In this document: in pieces, positions 38,601 through 48,293 of the stretch
How positions within the stretch are numbered: position 1 is the first letter of the stretch
Layout of the letters: the number at the start of each line of letters is the position of its first letter
NCBI GenBank assembly: GCA_039720395.1
Contig: CM077832.1
Coordinates: forward strand, 18,943,850-19,007,849
Length of the DNA stretch: 64,000 nucleotides
Source of the DNA: Liquidambar formosana
Taxonomy: Eukaryota; Streptophyta; Magnoliopsida; Saxifragales; Altingiaceae
Direction of reading: 5' to 3'
Notes under the pieces: model-generated
Told to the model about the DNA's origin: nothing
The model's database searches: none
What the model saw: the letters and a program-made list of their open reading frames with translations, nothing else
Translations under genes and position numbers: made by a program

Positions 38601-41600
38601 TATTTGATGATGAATGGTGGGGGATTAATTGCTTGAACCAAACTGTCCTTATGAACATATATTGTGAAGTCTTAGAGCAAGGGTTGAAAAAAAAAAGGCA
38701 TTGTATTGTAATTATGTTGATTCAGACTAGGTTTTTATTATTATTATTATTATTTATTTAAAATTTTTTAATGATATAATCAAAGAAAAATTGATGGAAC
38801 AGCACATTCAACAATTGTTCCTTATAATTGTTTTACAAATTGCTGGACTTATTTCTTTGGTGGGGCTGTGCCCATTGCTCAAACAATTGATGAACTGATC
38901 ACAACAAGAGTAGGTTCATGTTCAGGTACAGCTTCCAATGGTTTCAGGTGCTTTTCATGTTGGAAAATCTTGAAATTGTGTCTGTGACTTGTTGTTCACT
39001 TTTTCCAATATTATAGAAATATATATTAACAAAAAGGAAAATATAATAAGAGCTGCATCTGCTTAATAGACTTTCTGTTGTCAACAGCATCTTGCGGCAT
39101 TAAGAGGATATGAAGATATTGTACTTTTTCTTATTCAAGAAGGCATAGACATTAACATTTCAGGTAACTTTCTTAGCTTATAAATTTTCTGTTCTCTTCT
39201 TTGAGGTTTTCTGAACTCATCATTTTCAGCAATAACTGTTCATGCATTGTTTTTGTATTTCATAGATAATTTTGGGAACACACCATTATTAGAAGCCATC
39301 AAGAATGGACACGATCGAGTTGCTTCCTTACTTGTTAAAGAAGGAGCCTCATTGAAGATTGATGATGCTGGTAGTTTTCTATGTACGGTTGTTGCAAGGG
39401 GGGATTCAGATTTTCTTAGAAGGGTTTTGTCGAATGGCATTGATCCAAACTCCAAAGATTACGACCACCGGACACCACTTCATGTAGCTGCCTCAGAAGG
39501 GTTATATGTGATGGCAAAGTTGCTTTTAGATGCTGGGGCTAGTGTTTTCTCAAAGGACAGGTAGAAGTTCAGATTCATCTTGCTAGTAGACATGGATAAA
39601 ACCTTGTTGTTGAGTTCAGTCATTGAGCTTTCTTGCAGTCAATCCATGCAGCATGCCATTATAACCTTAATAGATATATATATGGATGAAATCATGAACT
39701 AGATTTCACTAGTTGAGCCTTCTTGCAATTTCTGCATGAACTTCAAAATCTTAATATAGATAAGGATGAAATCATATTTTATGATTTCACTGATTGATCC
39801 TTCTTGCATTTCTATGCTATTTAAAAATCTAGTGGAATAGGGAAATTATATTTAGTTGATAGAATGATGCAATCCTTTTTATCTCTAATAATGTTTAGAA
39901 AAAATAAAATTCTGTAAGCTTCTTTATTAATTGGTGTAAATTTTTGTGTTGTGTTCTATTTTGTGTAGCTGTAAACATTTTCTTTTTGATAATTCAATAC
40001 TTAGGGATCTATTTCATCTTCATGGTATTTGATTTCTACTCGTTTTTGTCAAAACGTTTGAAATATTTCCATTTCCTTGACGTGCAAACCAAACCTACGT
40101 GTAATTTTGACAATGGTACATTTCGACAGAAATAATGTCATTTCAGTGAATGTTTGAGTATTTTCTTATGAAAAGGGCATTTGACAATAGATTATTGTGT
40201 CATTAACTGATTTTGCAAGCCAAATCACATGGTACTTTGGGGTTAACGTTTATTCTAAGTCTTTTAACCTTTATTTATTCCTTCTTATTTTGGAATTTAT
40301 TCGTGCCTCCCCACATTTGACACATATATTAACTTTGAGCTTAGATTCAATATGTTTGAGATCCATAGAGCTAAAACAAATTCACGTTATCAAATCATGT
40401 GACTATTTAAGTTTATGTAGTAACATAAAGTTTCTAGTTCAATGTCAAGGTGTATGGTGTATGATGCCAAATATTTGGTATGATTTTCTACTTGGGGCCT
40501 AAGGCCTATACATTAACCCATATTTGAAGATATTAGTGTGGAATTAGAGTGAATATGGTACCATAAACCGAAACTATTCAGTTTTTGTCTTATCTATTTA
40601 GATGAATATGCCTTGCTTTATGTTTCCAAGCGTTTCCATGGGTTTCATAATTTTCACCCCATTGTCTCTGTTTCCAAAACATTTCTGTTTCTTGGATGAT
40701 TAAAACCAACCCTTTCCTTTGCCGGTTGCAATCACTCGAACCGTGGTGCTAGGCTGCTGTGCTGCCCTTTAAAAGATTTGAGGGTGCCTGGTGTTAGGGA
40801 AGAATGGTTAGCACTCGGTCCTACAGAAATATCATAGAAAAATTTTGCTGGTAAAAGTTGACCCTATTTGTCCAACCTTTTCCCTTTTTCCATGGCTGTG
40901 TTAGCATGAGGCATTGTATTTCTGACAACCTGGGCTGAGCTGGACCTCACCCTGCTTTACTTTTCAACATAAAATTGCTGTTCTGCCTGTTTTTTCCGTT
41001 TTGTTTTGCACATTGAATCTTGTTGATATGCCATCTTGATCTCTTTACCCAATCCCACTTTCCCACCTAGCCCGTTGATGGTTGAATTACATATTCAGCT
41101 TTGATTGGAAATACCTCCTAATGTTAAACTTGCATTATTGTTTTCCTTCCTTGCTAGTGTATGAGTTTTTGGGTCGGGCAACAGAAATCAAAATGAGAAA
41201 AGAAAGGGATGTTAAAGCTATTTTTTATGTGATTTTAGATAATAATAATGAGCATAGGAAATAGGACAGTGATGCCTATATGTGTATGTAACTAAAATTT
41301 TCCAACAACTAAGAAATTGTTTTACCATATGAACTCTGCAGATGGGGCAACAGTCCACTTGATGAGGGGCGGATGTGTGGAAACAAGAACATGATCAAGC
41401 TGTTGGAAGATGCAAAATCTTTTCAATTGTTTGAATTCCCTGACGGCTCTCAAGAAATCATAGGTAAACTTCATTATGTTAATGACACTGTAAATGATCT
41501 ACAAAACTTGCTAAACTTGGCTGGCAATTTGGTTTCTTTAAAAAAGGGTGAAATATTTTTATGTAAAAAATAAATTTACACTTGCTGAAGTTTAATGCAC

Positions 41601-42642
41601 TCCTGCTTTACCTTTCATAGCTTGCCAAAGCAAGTTAAAGAGAGGTAGGTGTGGCAAAAAAATTTCTGGTCTGGTTTACACAAAAGAAAGGTATTATGCA
41701 TAGTTACCACATCTATAGCGGACCTAGACTCAGATTTGGTCAGGAATATTTAGTCTGAACAATTAATTGGGTTGAGCAAGGGTTTGGTTAAGAAACCATC
41801 TATAAACTTGGAACGAGACAGACATTTATAGTGTTACCATGCTTTTCGTCTTCAAACCTTCTCATTCCCTAATTGGACAAAAATTGCCAATCTTAGCCTA
41901 ATAGAAAATTTTACAGGGGTAGTTCCATAATGAAGCAGGGATACTGTAGTAGTTTATCTCTTTTGCCTTCTTTAGTGCAACTCCTCCATGCCTTTATGTG
42001 ACACTTTGATTGGTAAGGTTGGTGAGCATTTATCAGAGAGGAGTGACCCAAATTTCTATGCTTAATTGCATTTTACCGTGGGTGCTTATGTGCAAAAGAG
42101 CCTTAAAATTATATGCTTTGCACTTGCAGTTTCTTTATGATAAACTAGAATCACTTTAGATTCAAAGTTATATTTTCATCTTTAATTCTTTTAATGACTG
42201 GTTTTATAGTATTGTGTTAGAATCGCATCACATGCACAAAATGAAATTATTAAAATTTAAGTTTGTGGCATTTATTTTTCATTTTGATATTCACTTGCCG
42301 ATGGTTTCCTTGCTAACTCCCTATCTTAATTTCCGATGCCAATTATTTATCTTGATAAAAAAAAAAAAAAAAAAAAACTTCTTTTGTCAATTACAGATAA
42401 AATGCACCCGAGGAAATGCACGGTGTTTCCTTTCCACCCTTGGGATCCAAAAGAGCATAGAAGACATGGAATTGTGTTATGGGTTCCCCACACCATTGAA
42501 GAGCTCATTGAAACAGCAGCAGAAGCAGCTAAAATTTTCATCAAACACTTCTTGTATATTATCAGAAGATGCAGGTAAAATTCTTGATGTAGACATGATT
42601 AATGATGGTCAGAAGCTGTATTTGGTCAGTGAAACACATTAG
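18865..42642 (+). CDS. SKOR: SKOR-type outward-rectifying Shaker K+ channel, frame break in last exon
   Basis: Thirteen exons keep one frame: 18865-19109, 24552-24776, 25974-26037, 27581-27920, 30877-31172, 33802-33882, 34872-34970, 35679-35900, 36096-36284, 39088-39163, 39266-39560, 41342-41463 and 42397-42578. They give 811 codons, against about 820-830 in Arabidopsis GORK and SKOR. Order: N-terminal [14 protein letters not shown] block typical of SKOR, S1-S6, S4 with [14 protein letters not shown] (residues 187-200), filter TVGYGD (290-295) split by intron 4 between G292 and Y293, C-linker, cyclic-nucleotide-binding domain (about 391-524), ankyrin repeats (about 545-750), and KHA domain. 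Such channels release K+ from root stele cells to xylem at the plasma membrane. At 42531-42538 (AAAATTTT) one extra base diverts the KHA domain to an early TAA (42576); the next frame reads [16 protein letters not shown] and stops at 42640-42642, as expected for the family. Closer to SKOR than GORK by [13 protein letters not shown]. Confidence 0.93.
19118..19296. repeat. (CT)n, (AT)n and CTCCCT microsatellite cluster
   Basis: Just inside the first SKOR intron: a CT run (about 19118-19143), an AT run (about 19148-19180), and CTCTCC-type repeats (about 19247-19295). They lie 10-190 bp after the donor site. Confidence 0.95.
19433..19827. mobile_element. Palindromic MULE-type MITE with perfect 9-bp target duplication
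   Basis: The 395-bp element is flanked by ATGAACAAA on both sides (19424-19432, 19828-19836). Its ends are GGAACGGCTATTGCAACCC and, inverted, GGGAATGGCTATTGCAACCC, and almost the whole element is self-complementary around its centre (AATCTATCGTTTAA ... TTTAAACGATAGATT). No ORF. The 9-bp duplication points to the Mutator superfamily. Relatives lie at 50198-50593 and, degenerate, inside 49376-49970. Confidence 0.9.
20347..20653. mobile_element. MITE family A, copy 1 (SKOR intron 1)
   Basis: The ends GGATAATACTTGGCTCTTCA and inverted GGATAATACTTGGCTCCTCA match closely, followed by GTGGAGGA/GTGCAGGA. The interior is rich in CACGTG-, TATGGA- and ACATA-type short words and has no ORF. Copies 2 and 3 are at 26666 and 33289. 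Confidence 0.85.
21562..21596. repeat. (AT)n microsatellite
   Basis: About 16-17 AT units in SKOR intron 1. Confidence 0.95.
21616..21969. mobile_element. MITE in SKOR intron 1
   Basis: The left end AAGGGTAAATTATAAGAAAT and inverted right end AAGGGTAAATTAAAAGGATC share the first 12 bases and a following TAATGTTTGG block. The interior has two related copies of a CTAGAGAAAAAAATGG motif. No ORF and no clear duplication. Confidence 0.65.
22098..22250 (+). other. Coding-like stretch with poly-Glu run, unidentified
   Basis: One frame reads [20 protein letters not shown] followed shortly by nine Glu codons (GAA repeat, about 22176-22203) and DGIIPIYPV. It is bounded by stops on both sides, and no splice sites tie it to the SKOR gene, in whose first intron it lies. 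It may be a captured gene or transposon fragment, or chance next to a GAA microsatellite. Confidence 0.3.
22765..23025. mobile_element. Small inverted-repeat element in SKOR intron 1
   Basis: Left GTAATTTCTAAGTAGAATTT pairs with inverted right AAAATTTCTAAATAGAATTT. Inside is a perfect 12-bp palindrome (22919-22930 with 22933-22944, CT spacer). Its AATTT/AAATT-rich style resembles the hairpin at 55074-55222. Borders are approximate. Confidence 0.5.
23903..24145. mobile_element. Stowaway-like MITE, diverged copy
   Basis: Flanked by TA (23901-23902 and 24146-24147). The right end inverted reads TTCATTCTGTCCCACAAAAA, and the interior (AAAATATAGTTTAATAAATAACAAGTCAAT) resembles the clearer copy at 45093-45376. 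The left end is eroded into a TTTA repeat. Confidence 0.55.
25172..25203. repeat. (TA)n microsatellite
   Basis: About 16 TA units in SKOR intron 2. Confidence 0.95.
25250..25470. mobile_element. MITE with perfect 9-bp duplication (SKOR intron 2)
   Basis: TTTAATATA stands on both sides (25241-25249 and 25471-25479). The ends are AAGGGTTTTCTTAACGTGTG and inverted AAGGGTTTTGTTAACGTGTG, and the middle has repeats of GAAAATGCTTGGAAAA. No ORF. The 9-bp duplication suggests a Mutator-type origin. Confidence 0.85.
26123..26165. repeat. (CT)n microsatellite
   Basis: CT-rich run in SKOR intron 3, about 90 bp after exon 25974-26037. Confidence 0.9.
26666..26984. mobile_element. MITE family A, copy 2 (SKOR intron 3)
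   Basis: The ends GGACAATACTTGGCTCCTCA and inverted GGACAATACTTTGCTCCTCA are followed by CAGCGGAGGAG/CAGTGGAGGAG. It shares the ACTCATATTATGCCA block with copy 1. It is the best preserved of the three copies. Confidence 0.87.
27345..27391. repeat. (AT)n microsatellite
   Basis: About 20 AT units, interrupted once by C, in SKOR intron 3 about 190 bp before exon 27581. Confidence 0.95.
27921..30876. other. SKOR intron 4 (splits the pore filter)
   Basis: Nearly 3 kb of AT-rich intron between the first Gly and the Tyr-Gly-Asp of the selectivity filter. Besides a TRIM-LTR relic at about 29905-29975 and a GA-rich stretch near 29150-29200, no gene or clear element was seen. Confidence 0.6.
29905..29975 (-). 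mobile_element. TRIM LTR relic, minus strand
   Basis: Read on the minus strand it gives GGGAAGTCCCACATC, then a gap, then CCTCCACCTAATAGCTTAGG and CTTTTAGGTTGGAAA. These are the two conserved blocks of the TRIM LTR at 6322 in the same order. No primer-binding site or second LTR was found. Confidence 0.6.
33289..33604. mobile_element. MITE family A, copy 3 (SKOR intron 5)
   Basis: The left end reads GGATCATACTTGGTTACTTA with GTGGAGGTGGAGCTCCTCC, and the right end inverted shows ACACGGCTCCTAACAGTGG. More eroded than copies 1 and 2, but with the same length and interior words (ACATGGACAC- and TGTGTC-type). Confidence 0.72.
35438..35545 (+). mobile_element. TRIM LTR relic, plus strand
   Basis: ACATCCCACATTGGTTAATT, then CATATACCTGTTTGGGTCC, then CTTAGGCTTATAAGTTGGAA and CTTAACATG reproduce the TRIM LTR of 6322-6433. 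The last part (TAAGCTTAGGCTTATACCTG) is partly repeated. It is a solo or broken LTR in SKOR intron 7. Confidence 0.75.
35560..35668 (+). mobile_element. LINE 3' tail fragment plus T39 run before exon 8
   Basis: GACTCCTTGTCCAATTTG and TTTTTGATTAATACAATTG match the 3' end of the LINE at 585-3112 (before it was split by its own insertion). After ATTATCAAAAAGATTGAA comes an uninterrupted run of about 39 T (35630-35668). The exon 8 acceptor AG is at 35677-35678, so the T run now sits where the polypyrimidine tract belongs. Confidence 0.7.
36285..39087. other. SKOR intron 9, nothing recognised
   Basis: AT-rich sequence with short ATC and TTA repeats (near 36826 and 38737). No element ends, ORF or RNA gene could be supported. 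Confidence 0.45.
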
Positions 42643-43084
42643 ATATTAGACCTTATGGCTGTTGTGTAATGCTATTTCTGTGGCTTGGACTTTTTCTTAC
42701 TTTTTGTTCAGTTTTAAAATTAACATGCGTTTTTTGCATGCACTTTTACACCCTTACGTATGACTGATTTAGCAAGTTATATCCTATCATTGTTTCAAAG
42801 ACCTGCTTTAAGAGTGAAGTTTGTAGCTATTATCTGGATCAAGTCCCAAACATTTCATATATTCAACTGGACTCGGATTTAGCAAGAACAACCATTTAGA
42901 GAGGCCCTTGGTTTCTCTTGGCACATTATAGCAGCTTTCTTCCTACTAATATGCACCGTTTTTTTAAAATGGTCTTGTAAGCAATGGTAGAGAAAGGCTT
43001 CCCCAACGTCGACAAACATGGTTAACATGGTTAACGTTTGGGTTTCCCTACGAATATGAGTGTTTCACGATCCTAAGCTGGTTT
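42643..43084. other. 3' flank of the SKOR-like gene
   Basis: Probable 3' UTR and spacer. No clear polyadenylation signal or element was seen. Confidence 0.4.
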
Positions 43085-43610
43085 TGGTGGTCAGTTTCTA
43101 TGCAGAGGGAAAGGGCCTCTTTCCATGTCTTTTGGAGAGTGAATAGGGGGGAGGGGCTAGGTTTGGGTAGAGGGTATGTGGAGTCTAAAGAGCTGTGCCT
43201 TCCAAATCTTGGACTAGCCCTTTCTCACAGGTCTTTTGATCCAGAGGTGATAGACTCATCTTTTTTAAACCTGCCATTGTTGAAGGTAGAACAAATTTTG
43301 GGGAAGGAAGTTTGGTGGGATGCTTTCTGGACAGGAACATCCCTAGTCCAATTATGGAATTATCCAAGAATCAAGGCAATGTTGACACATTCCGTTGGTA
43401 GTTGTTTCTTCTTTTATATTTACTTCTTCAGTGACTACCCAACCGGTGACGAAATTTTGAAAGCGAGTCCTTGGCACGTTACTGGTGAGCCCTTAGTCCT
43501 ATGGAGGTGGGGGAACCTAAGCTGAAGCTGACCAAGGAAAGGATTTGAGGGTTCCTGTGTCGGTCAAGTTTCTCAACGTTCCTCCAGTATGTATGTGGGG
43601 GATAAAAATA
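43085..43610 (+). pseudogene. LINE ORF1-type DUF4283 fragment
   Basis: The frame 43100-43525 includes IKAMLTHSVGSCFFF and DYPTGDEILKASPWHVTGEP then LVLWRW, the core of the DUF4283 domain found in plant LINE ORF1/gag-like proteins. After a frame change the next conserved strand appears as VPVSVKFLNVPP near 43549-43590. No zinc knuckle remains. Its right end is cut by the foldback element at 43611. Confidence 0.7.
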
Positions 43611-44341
43611 TGGGAGAATGACAAAATGGTGGGTAAAAAAACAAAAAATGTAATTCTAAAAAAGGGGCTAAAACTCCCATATTCCATTTGAAAGGGTAGT
43701 AATGAAGTTTAATTCCTAAAAGAGGGGATTTACCATTTATTATTTTATAATATCTAATTTTCCCATTTTACTTAAATTTTAATCTTTTATCCAACCTAAT
43801 TATCCTCTCCCTTACCAAACCCATTCCCTGCTTTCCCTCATACCATGAATCAAAAATACCTCTCATATTCCATTCGAATGTGTCCTGTTATGATTCTTTG
43901 TTATTTGCTTTAATTTTTTGGTTACTTTTTAGTTTATGTAATAGCAAAAAATGAAATAAAATAAAATAATCACCCGAAAGACACAACATAGTTAGCAAAC
44001 TCAATTAGCAAAACCCCGTTTTTGCACTCTTTGCAAGTGATTTTATATTCTTTACGGCCATAATGATTTTTTTTTTTTTTTTTGGAAATTAAATAATTAA
44101 AAATGGAGAGAAGAGAATTATAGTTTTATGGGGAGAGAGGGAAGGGAAGCACTACGCCAGGTGAGAGGATTTAGGCGGGATAAAAAAATTTGTCTAAGAG
44201 GATATAATGGACATTGAATCCTAAATCTAATTTTTTGGGAATTAAAGTTTATTATTACCATTTTGAATTAAATATGAGAGTTTTAACCCCTTTTTTTGAA
44301 ATTATTTTCATTTCGACCCTACCATTTCAGTCATTTTTCCT
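43611..44341. mobile_element. Foldback-type DNA element, about 105-bp inverted repeats
   Basis: The first ~105 bp (with AAAAAAGGGGCTAAAACTCC and AAGTTTAATTCC) are complementary to the last ~105 bp (inverted AAAAAAAGGGGTTAAAACTC and AAACTTTAATTCC). The flanks are AAAAATA on both sides (43604-43610 and 44342-44348), given the left end TGGGAGAATGAC. The interior is AT-rich with no ORF. The superfamily is not determined. Confidence 0.8.
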
Positions 44342-44613
44342 AAAAATATCACCACTTCTACATCACATACAGTATAATTACCCTATTGCATCTTATGCAG
44401 AAAATATGATAAGATTTAGCCTCTAAAAGAGACACATGTGAAAGGTGGAGCACTTTTCCAACTCACACAAGAGACAAACAACTTTATACAGCTCACCTAA
44501 AAGATACTTATCCCCATCTATAAAGTATCCAAAAGGAAGGAAAATGAGGTATGTCATTTCTCCCCTCAAAATTCCTCTCATTCTCTATTACATAGGTTTG
44601 GATCAAAGGAAAA

Positions 44614-45015
44614 ATGGGGAGATCTCGAGCTCAATCAATCGAACGTGGGATAACGTATTTTTTACACCACTGTGTATATTGGATTGCGAACGCTAGCTAT
44701 CTAGCTAGTGTTTCTCGAAAGCCCTTCCTTAAATATGGACAAGGCCATGGAAAGCACAGAGTGATTAAATTTTATCGGAGTGTGGAGATTTGGATAGGAG
44801 GTGAGCTTCCTCATAGCTTTGATCTACATATGAGTGGCAGTGAGTTGGTGTGCTCACCATCTGTAGTCTTTGTTATTTTTATTATTTTCACAGTCGTGGC
44901 ACATGATGGAGTAGGAAAAGATCTGCCCCATCGTGGCATCCGAATAGAATATCTACTTTTGCGTTTGCTGAATTCTCGTGTTTCGTTTTGGTTATGTTTT
45001 TCTCATAAAGATTAA
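44614..45015 (+). CDS. Unidentified 133-codon ORF
   Basis: ATG at 44614 opens a frame of 133 codons with a basic start (MGRSRAQSIERG), a histidine/glycine-rich middle (KYGQGHGKHR) and a hydrophobic segment (VVFVIFIIFTVV). I recognise no family. GC content and codon use are not clearly different from the surroundings, and no splice partner or TATA box was found nearby. It could be a small gene, a fragment of a transposon, or chance. Confidence 0.25.
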   Translation: MGRSRAQSIERGITYFLHHCVYWIANASYLASVSRKPFLKYGQGHGKHRVIKFYRSVEIWIGGELPHSFDLHMSGSELVCSPSVVFVIFIIFTVVAHDGVGKDLPHRGIRIEYLLLRLLNSRVSFWLCFSHKD

Positions 45016-45092
45016 TTTGTCTAGGTACACATAGAGGCTAGATGAGTTTGTCGAAATTACCCTCTTACTCTTGAAGGAAAGGTGAAAACATA

Positions 45093-45376
45093 CTCCTTCC
45101 GTCTCATAAAGATAGGTAATTTTTGTTTTTTTTTTGTTTTTATTTTTTGTCCCAAAATATTTGTCCTATTTTGAAAAGTCAAAAAGTAAAATTTTTAACT
45201 TTCCTATTTTAGCCTTTGTTATTTCAAAAATTATTTTCAACACAAAACCTAACACTAAATAGAAGATAGTACCTTTGGAAAAATAGAGTTTAATAAATGA
45301 AAAGTCAATGCAATGATGGTTTTTCTTACACTGTGTGTTTTGTCAAACTTGTCTTATCTTTATAGGACGGAAAGAG
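45093..45376. mobile_element. Stowaway-like MITE
   Basis: TA at both sides (45091-45092, 45377-45378). The ends are CTCCTTCCGTCTCATAAAGA and inverted CTCTTTCCGTCCTATAAAGA, the hallmark CTCCCTCCGT terminus of plant Tc1/mariner-type MITEs. No ORF. A diverged copy is at 23903-24145. Confidence 0.88.
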
Positions 45377-45378
45377 TA

Positions 45379-46386
45379 CATCAATTTTTACCAAAATAAA
45401 AATATACATCAACATAGTTGCGCTTGCATCCATAATATTTTTCACCTTAACTATCAATAAATTTTGTTATTTTTGGTTATGAAGGAGAAGACAAGTGAAA
45501 TGATCTTTTGTTACCAATACAAATCTCTCCTAACAAAATAATGGAACATGGGAGGGCATGCAAAATTTGGACAAAATTTAGGAATTTTTGGTATATATCT
45601 AAATTTTGGGGACTTTGGCCACAAGATCATATTATTGTACTTCTATAGCCATAAGTCCACAAGTATAGCCTACGGACACAAGTACCATTCAATAAGCATT
45701 GAAAGGGGACTTTATCTTCACCGTTTGTTCAAATCCAGCTAGTATATTCTTTTATCAAGCCTACTGATTGAACCAAGCATACCTATATATATATTTTTTC
45801 TTTTTTTCTTCTCCACCTCTTCATCCTAACTGAAAAATAATAGCAATGCATCGCATGTAATTGTTTTAAAAGTACTATATTCTCTTAAATTCAAAAAATT
45901 TCAAATCACTAATACTAAATTTAATTGTTTTATTCATAATGTAATTGTTAAAATTTCTTCCAAAACAATTAATTTTAATTTAAACTCTACTAAAAACAAT
46001 TTACTTGAAATTTTTTAAAAATAGTTACGTGTAACTATTTTAAAACAACACATTTAGTCAATGTAACTGTTTATTTTTTTCCTTCCTAATTTTATAATTA
46101 TCATGGGTCTTGTTTCGAAGCTTTTGGCGAGTAGATTATAAAAATATAAATTTTATAAAAAACCGACATATAAATTAAAAGTTATGTCATTTTAATGTTT
46201 AAAAACAAAAAATAATAATTTAAGGGTAATATAAATTTTATACAATTAACTCCTTTATAAAATACTCATGTTTTACTTAAAATTGGATTTATGCCTATAT
46301 AAGATTCTCACATGGACTTACTTTTACAAGTTCACTAAAATTGTACTTTTAGTTAATTTTCTCCTAAATTTTTGGATGAAAAACAG
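45379..46386. other. Intergenic spacer, no gene seen
   Basis: AT-rich DNA; short direct and inverted AATTTTTAAAATT-type words around 45890-46030. Nothing identifiable. Confidence 0.4.

Positions 46387-46461
<75 letters not shown>
46387..46461. repeat. Compound (TA)n(GA)n microsatellite
   Basis: About 12 TA units pass directly into about 25 GA units. Confidence 0.97.
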
Positions 46462-46462
<1 letters not shown>

Positions 46463-46674
46463 CCCCATATTCGATATCTCAAGGAGATAATAGACATCAA
46501 CTTTTCCCGAGGAGAAATGCCAAAAGGCCTGTGGAGTCATTCACTCCGCTTCTGCATGGAGAAATGTCAAAGGAAGATATACACTCAGCCTTTTAAAGCT
46601 CATATGTGAAAGAAACTTTGGACTTTTTAGCCTTATAATGTAAAGGAAACCTACCATTCAAAAAGGGGTAAATG

Positions 46675-47045
46675 CCCAACGACAGGTCATTTTGTGGCAG
46701 AGGCTAAAGCTACCTGGCTGGGGTTGACTGAAGCTTGTAAAGAGGGGTTTGCTAATATTATTCTTGAAGGGGATGCCGCTGTGGTGTTGGAGTCGCTCAA
46801 CGACTGGTCCATCATCCCTCCTGGATTTGCTCATATTTGATTGTTAGGTCTGTGCCCCGTCGAGTCAATGGTATTGTGCACAATCTAGCGCGTTTCTTGG
46901 GCTACTGTTTGCAATAGATTTGGAGCCCTCTCATCTCTGATCTTTCTTAATTTATTTTGTATATGGAGGTCTTAAAAAAGGATGTTGGTGTTCTCTTTTT
47001 ATAATATAATACAATTTGCTTAAGAAAAAAAAAAGGAAAAAGAAA
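46675..47045 (+). pseudogene. Retroelement RNase H fragment with A-rich tail
   Basis: From 46682 one frame reads TGHFVAEAKATWLGLTEACK and on to LEGDAAVVLESLNDWS, the RVT_3-type RNase H domain used by plant LINEs. A TGA and frame change near 46840 precede VRSVPRRVNGIVHNLARFLG, the C-terminal helix of the same domain. An A-rich stretch (47027-47050) follows. It is a dead 3' piece of a LINE-like element. Confidence 0.72.
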
Positions 47046-47723
47046 AAAATGCACCCAATTCTAATCTCCAACAAAATAGTGCACTATATTCAAAATGTAG
47101 TCTTGCATTCTAGTTAATTTAGGATTGGGGTTGTAGCCTAATTATAATTAATTGCATCTCTCCCCCCTCTTGTTCAAGGGAGGGTTTTAAGTTGTAAATT
47201 AATATTAAGTAGACCGATGTGTATCATCAAAAAAATAAAAAAAGGTTGGTGGGGGAGAGAGGGGGGGAATGGGAAAAAAAAAAGGGAAAAAAAGAAAAGA
47301 AATCTAGGAAATATATAGTTTTCAACTAACAATTACAAAATCAAGAAATCACAACTTTGAAATTGGAATTACAAACTGTACAGAAAGCAAGGATCACTGA
47401 TGGACCATAACTAATATCAATACCAAGAACCAGCCTTGATTTCTTGATCATAACTGAGAGGCTACCAGAAAGTAATAAGATCGTAGGGAGATAAGATCCA
47501 TTGATCCAACAACTTTTCCAGTAAGCAGAGCTGCAGAGGGAAGCTGGCTCGACTAGGTGGCTTTTCTTTATTGCATCCCTAACTTTTACAGCCGCTATTC
47601 CAGAGGAGTCTGTCTACTCATAAGTTCTAGTAATTAGTAGGATACAACACAGCAAACACTAGGAAAGAAGCTCCAAGCCACTAGGAGGAAGCAAAAGTAG
47701 CATATTCTATTAAGCATAATTCA

Positions 47724-47853
47724 TCAGGCTGCGCGTATGTGTTGAAGTTGCCGAAAATGTTTCTGGGCTGCTGTATTAGATGCAATCGCAGCATCATCAT
47801 TTTCCTCCTCTCCCGACATGTTCACTTGGCTCAAATTGGCATCAGGGGGTGCT
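47724..47853 (-). other. Possible terminal exon of an unidentified gene or gene fragment
   Basis: On the minus strand a pyrimidine-rich stretch ending TTCTGAAG could be an acceptor, followed by APPDANLSQVNMSGEEEN, then DDAAIASNTAAQKHFRQLQH and a TGA. The composition (Glu/Asp/Gln/Ala-rich) is protein-like. No upstream exon was found at higher coordinates, so it may be a stranded or captured 3' end. I do not recognise the family. Confidence 0.3.
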
Positions 47854-48063
47854 TCAGAAGGAGAAAACAGAAGAGTAAGAGACCTCAGAACACAGGCCAA
47901 AGGAGGAAAATATGAACACATAACTACTACGCGTTGGAAATTCATAGATGATGGCTCTGCTTAAATTCAGGGATTAACAATGAGCTTGAAATGGGCGTGG
48001 TTAAGCTTATAGTGAAGGACTAAAGGTCCATTGCGTGGTCATCAAGTCGACGAGATTCAATGT

Positions 48064-48068
<5 letters not shown>

Positions 48069-48106
<38 letters not shown>
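48069..48106. repeat. T38 homopolymer
   Basis: Uninterrupted T run; on the minus strand it would be a poly-A, possibly the tail of a retroposed sequence lying to its right. No source could be identified. Confidence 0.9.
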
Positions 48107-48107
<1 letters not shown>

Positions 48108-48293
48108 TGTAGAATTGTCAAGCCCCCTCAAATTGACCCCCTGTGGAAAATTGGTAAAATCTATATAATCTATATATATCTGAAGGAGGAAAGCCTCCCT
48201 ATTGATGCCATGTGTCAATTTTGATTTTGATTTTGATTTTTTTTTTCTTTTCAAATCGCATGCTGAAACTGTGAATAATTGGATAAAAATGTG

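Noticed and set aside
46268..46609. 113-codon ORF over the TA/GA microsatellite
   Set aside because: Its middle is IYIYI and RERERE from the repeat; flanks are not protein-like.
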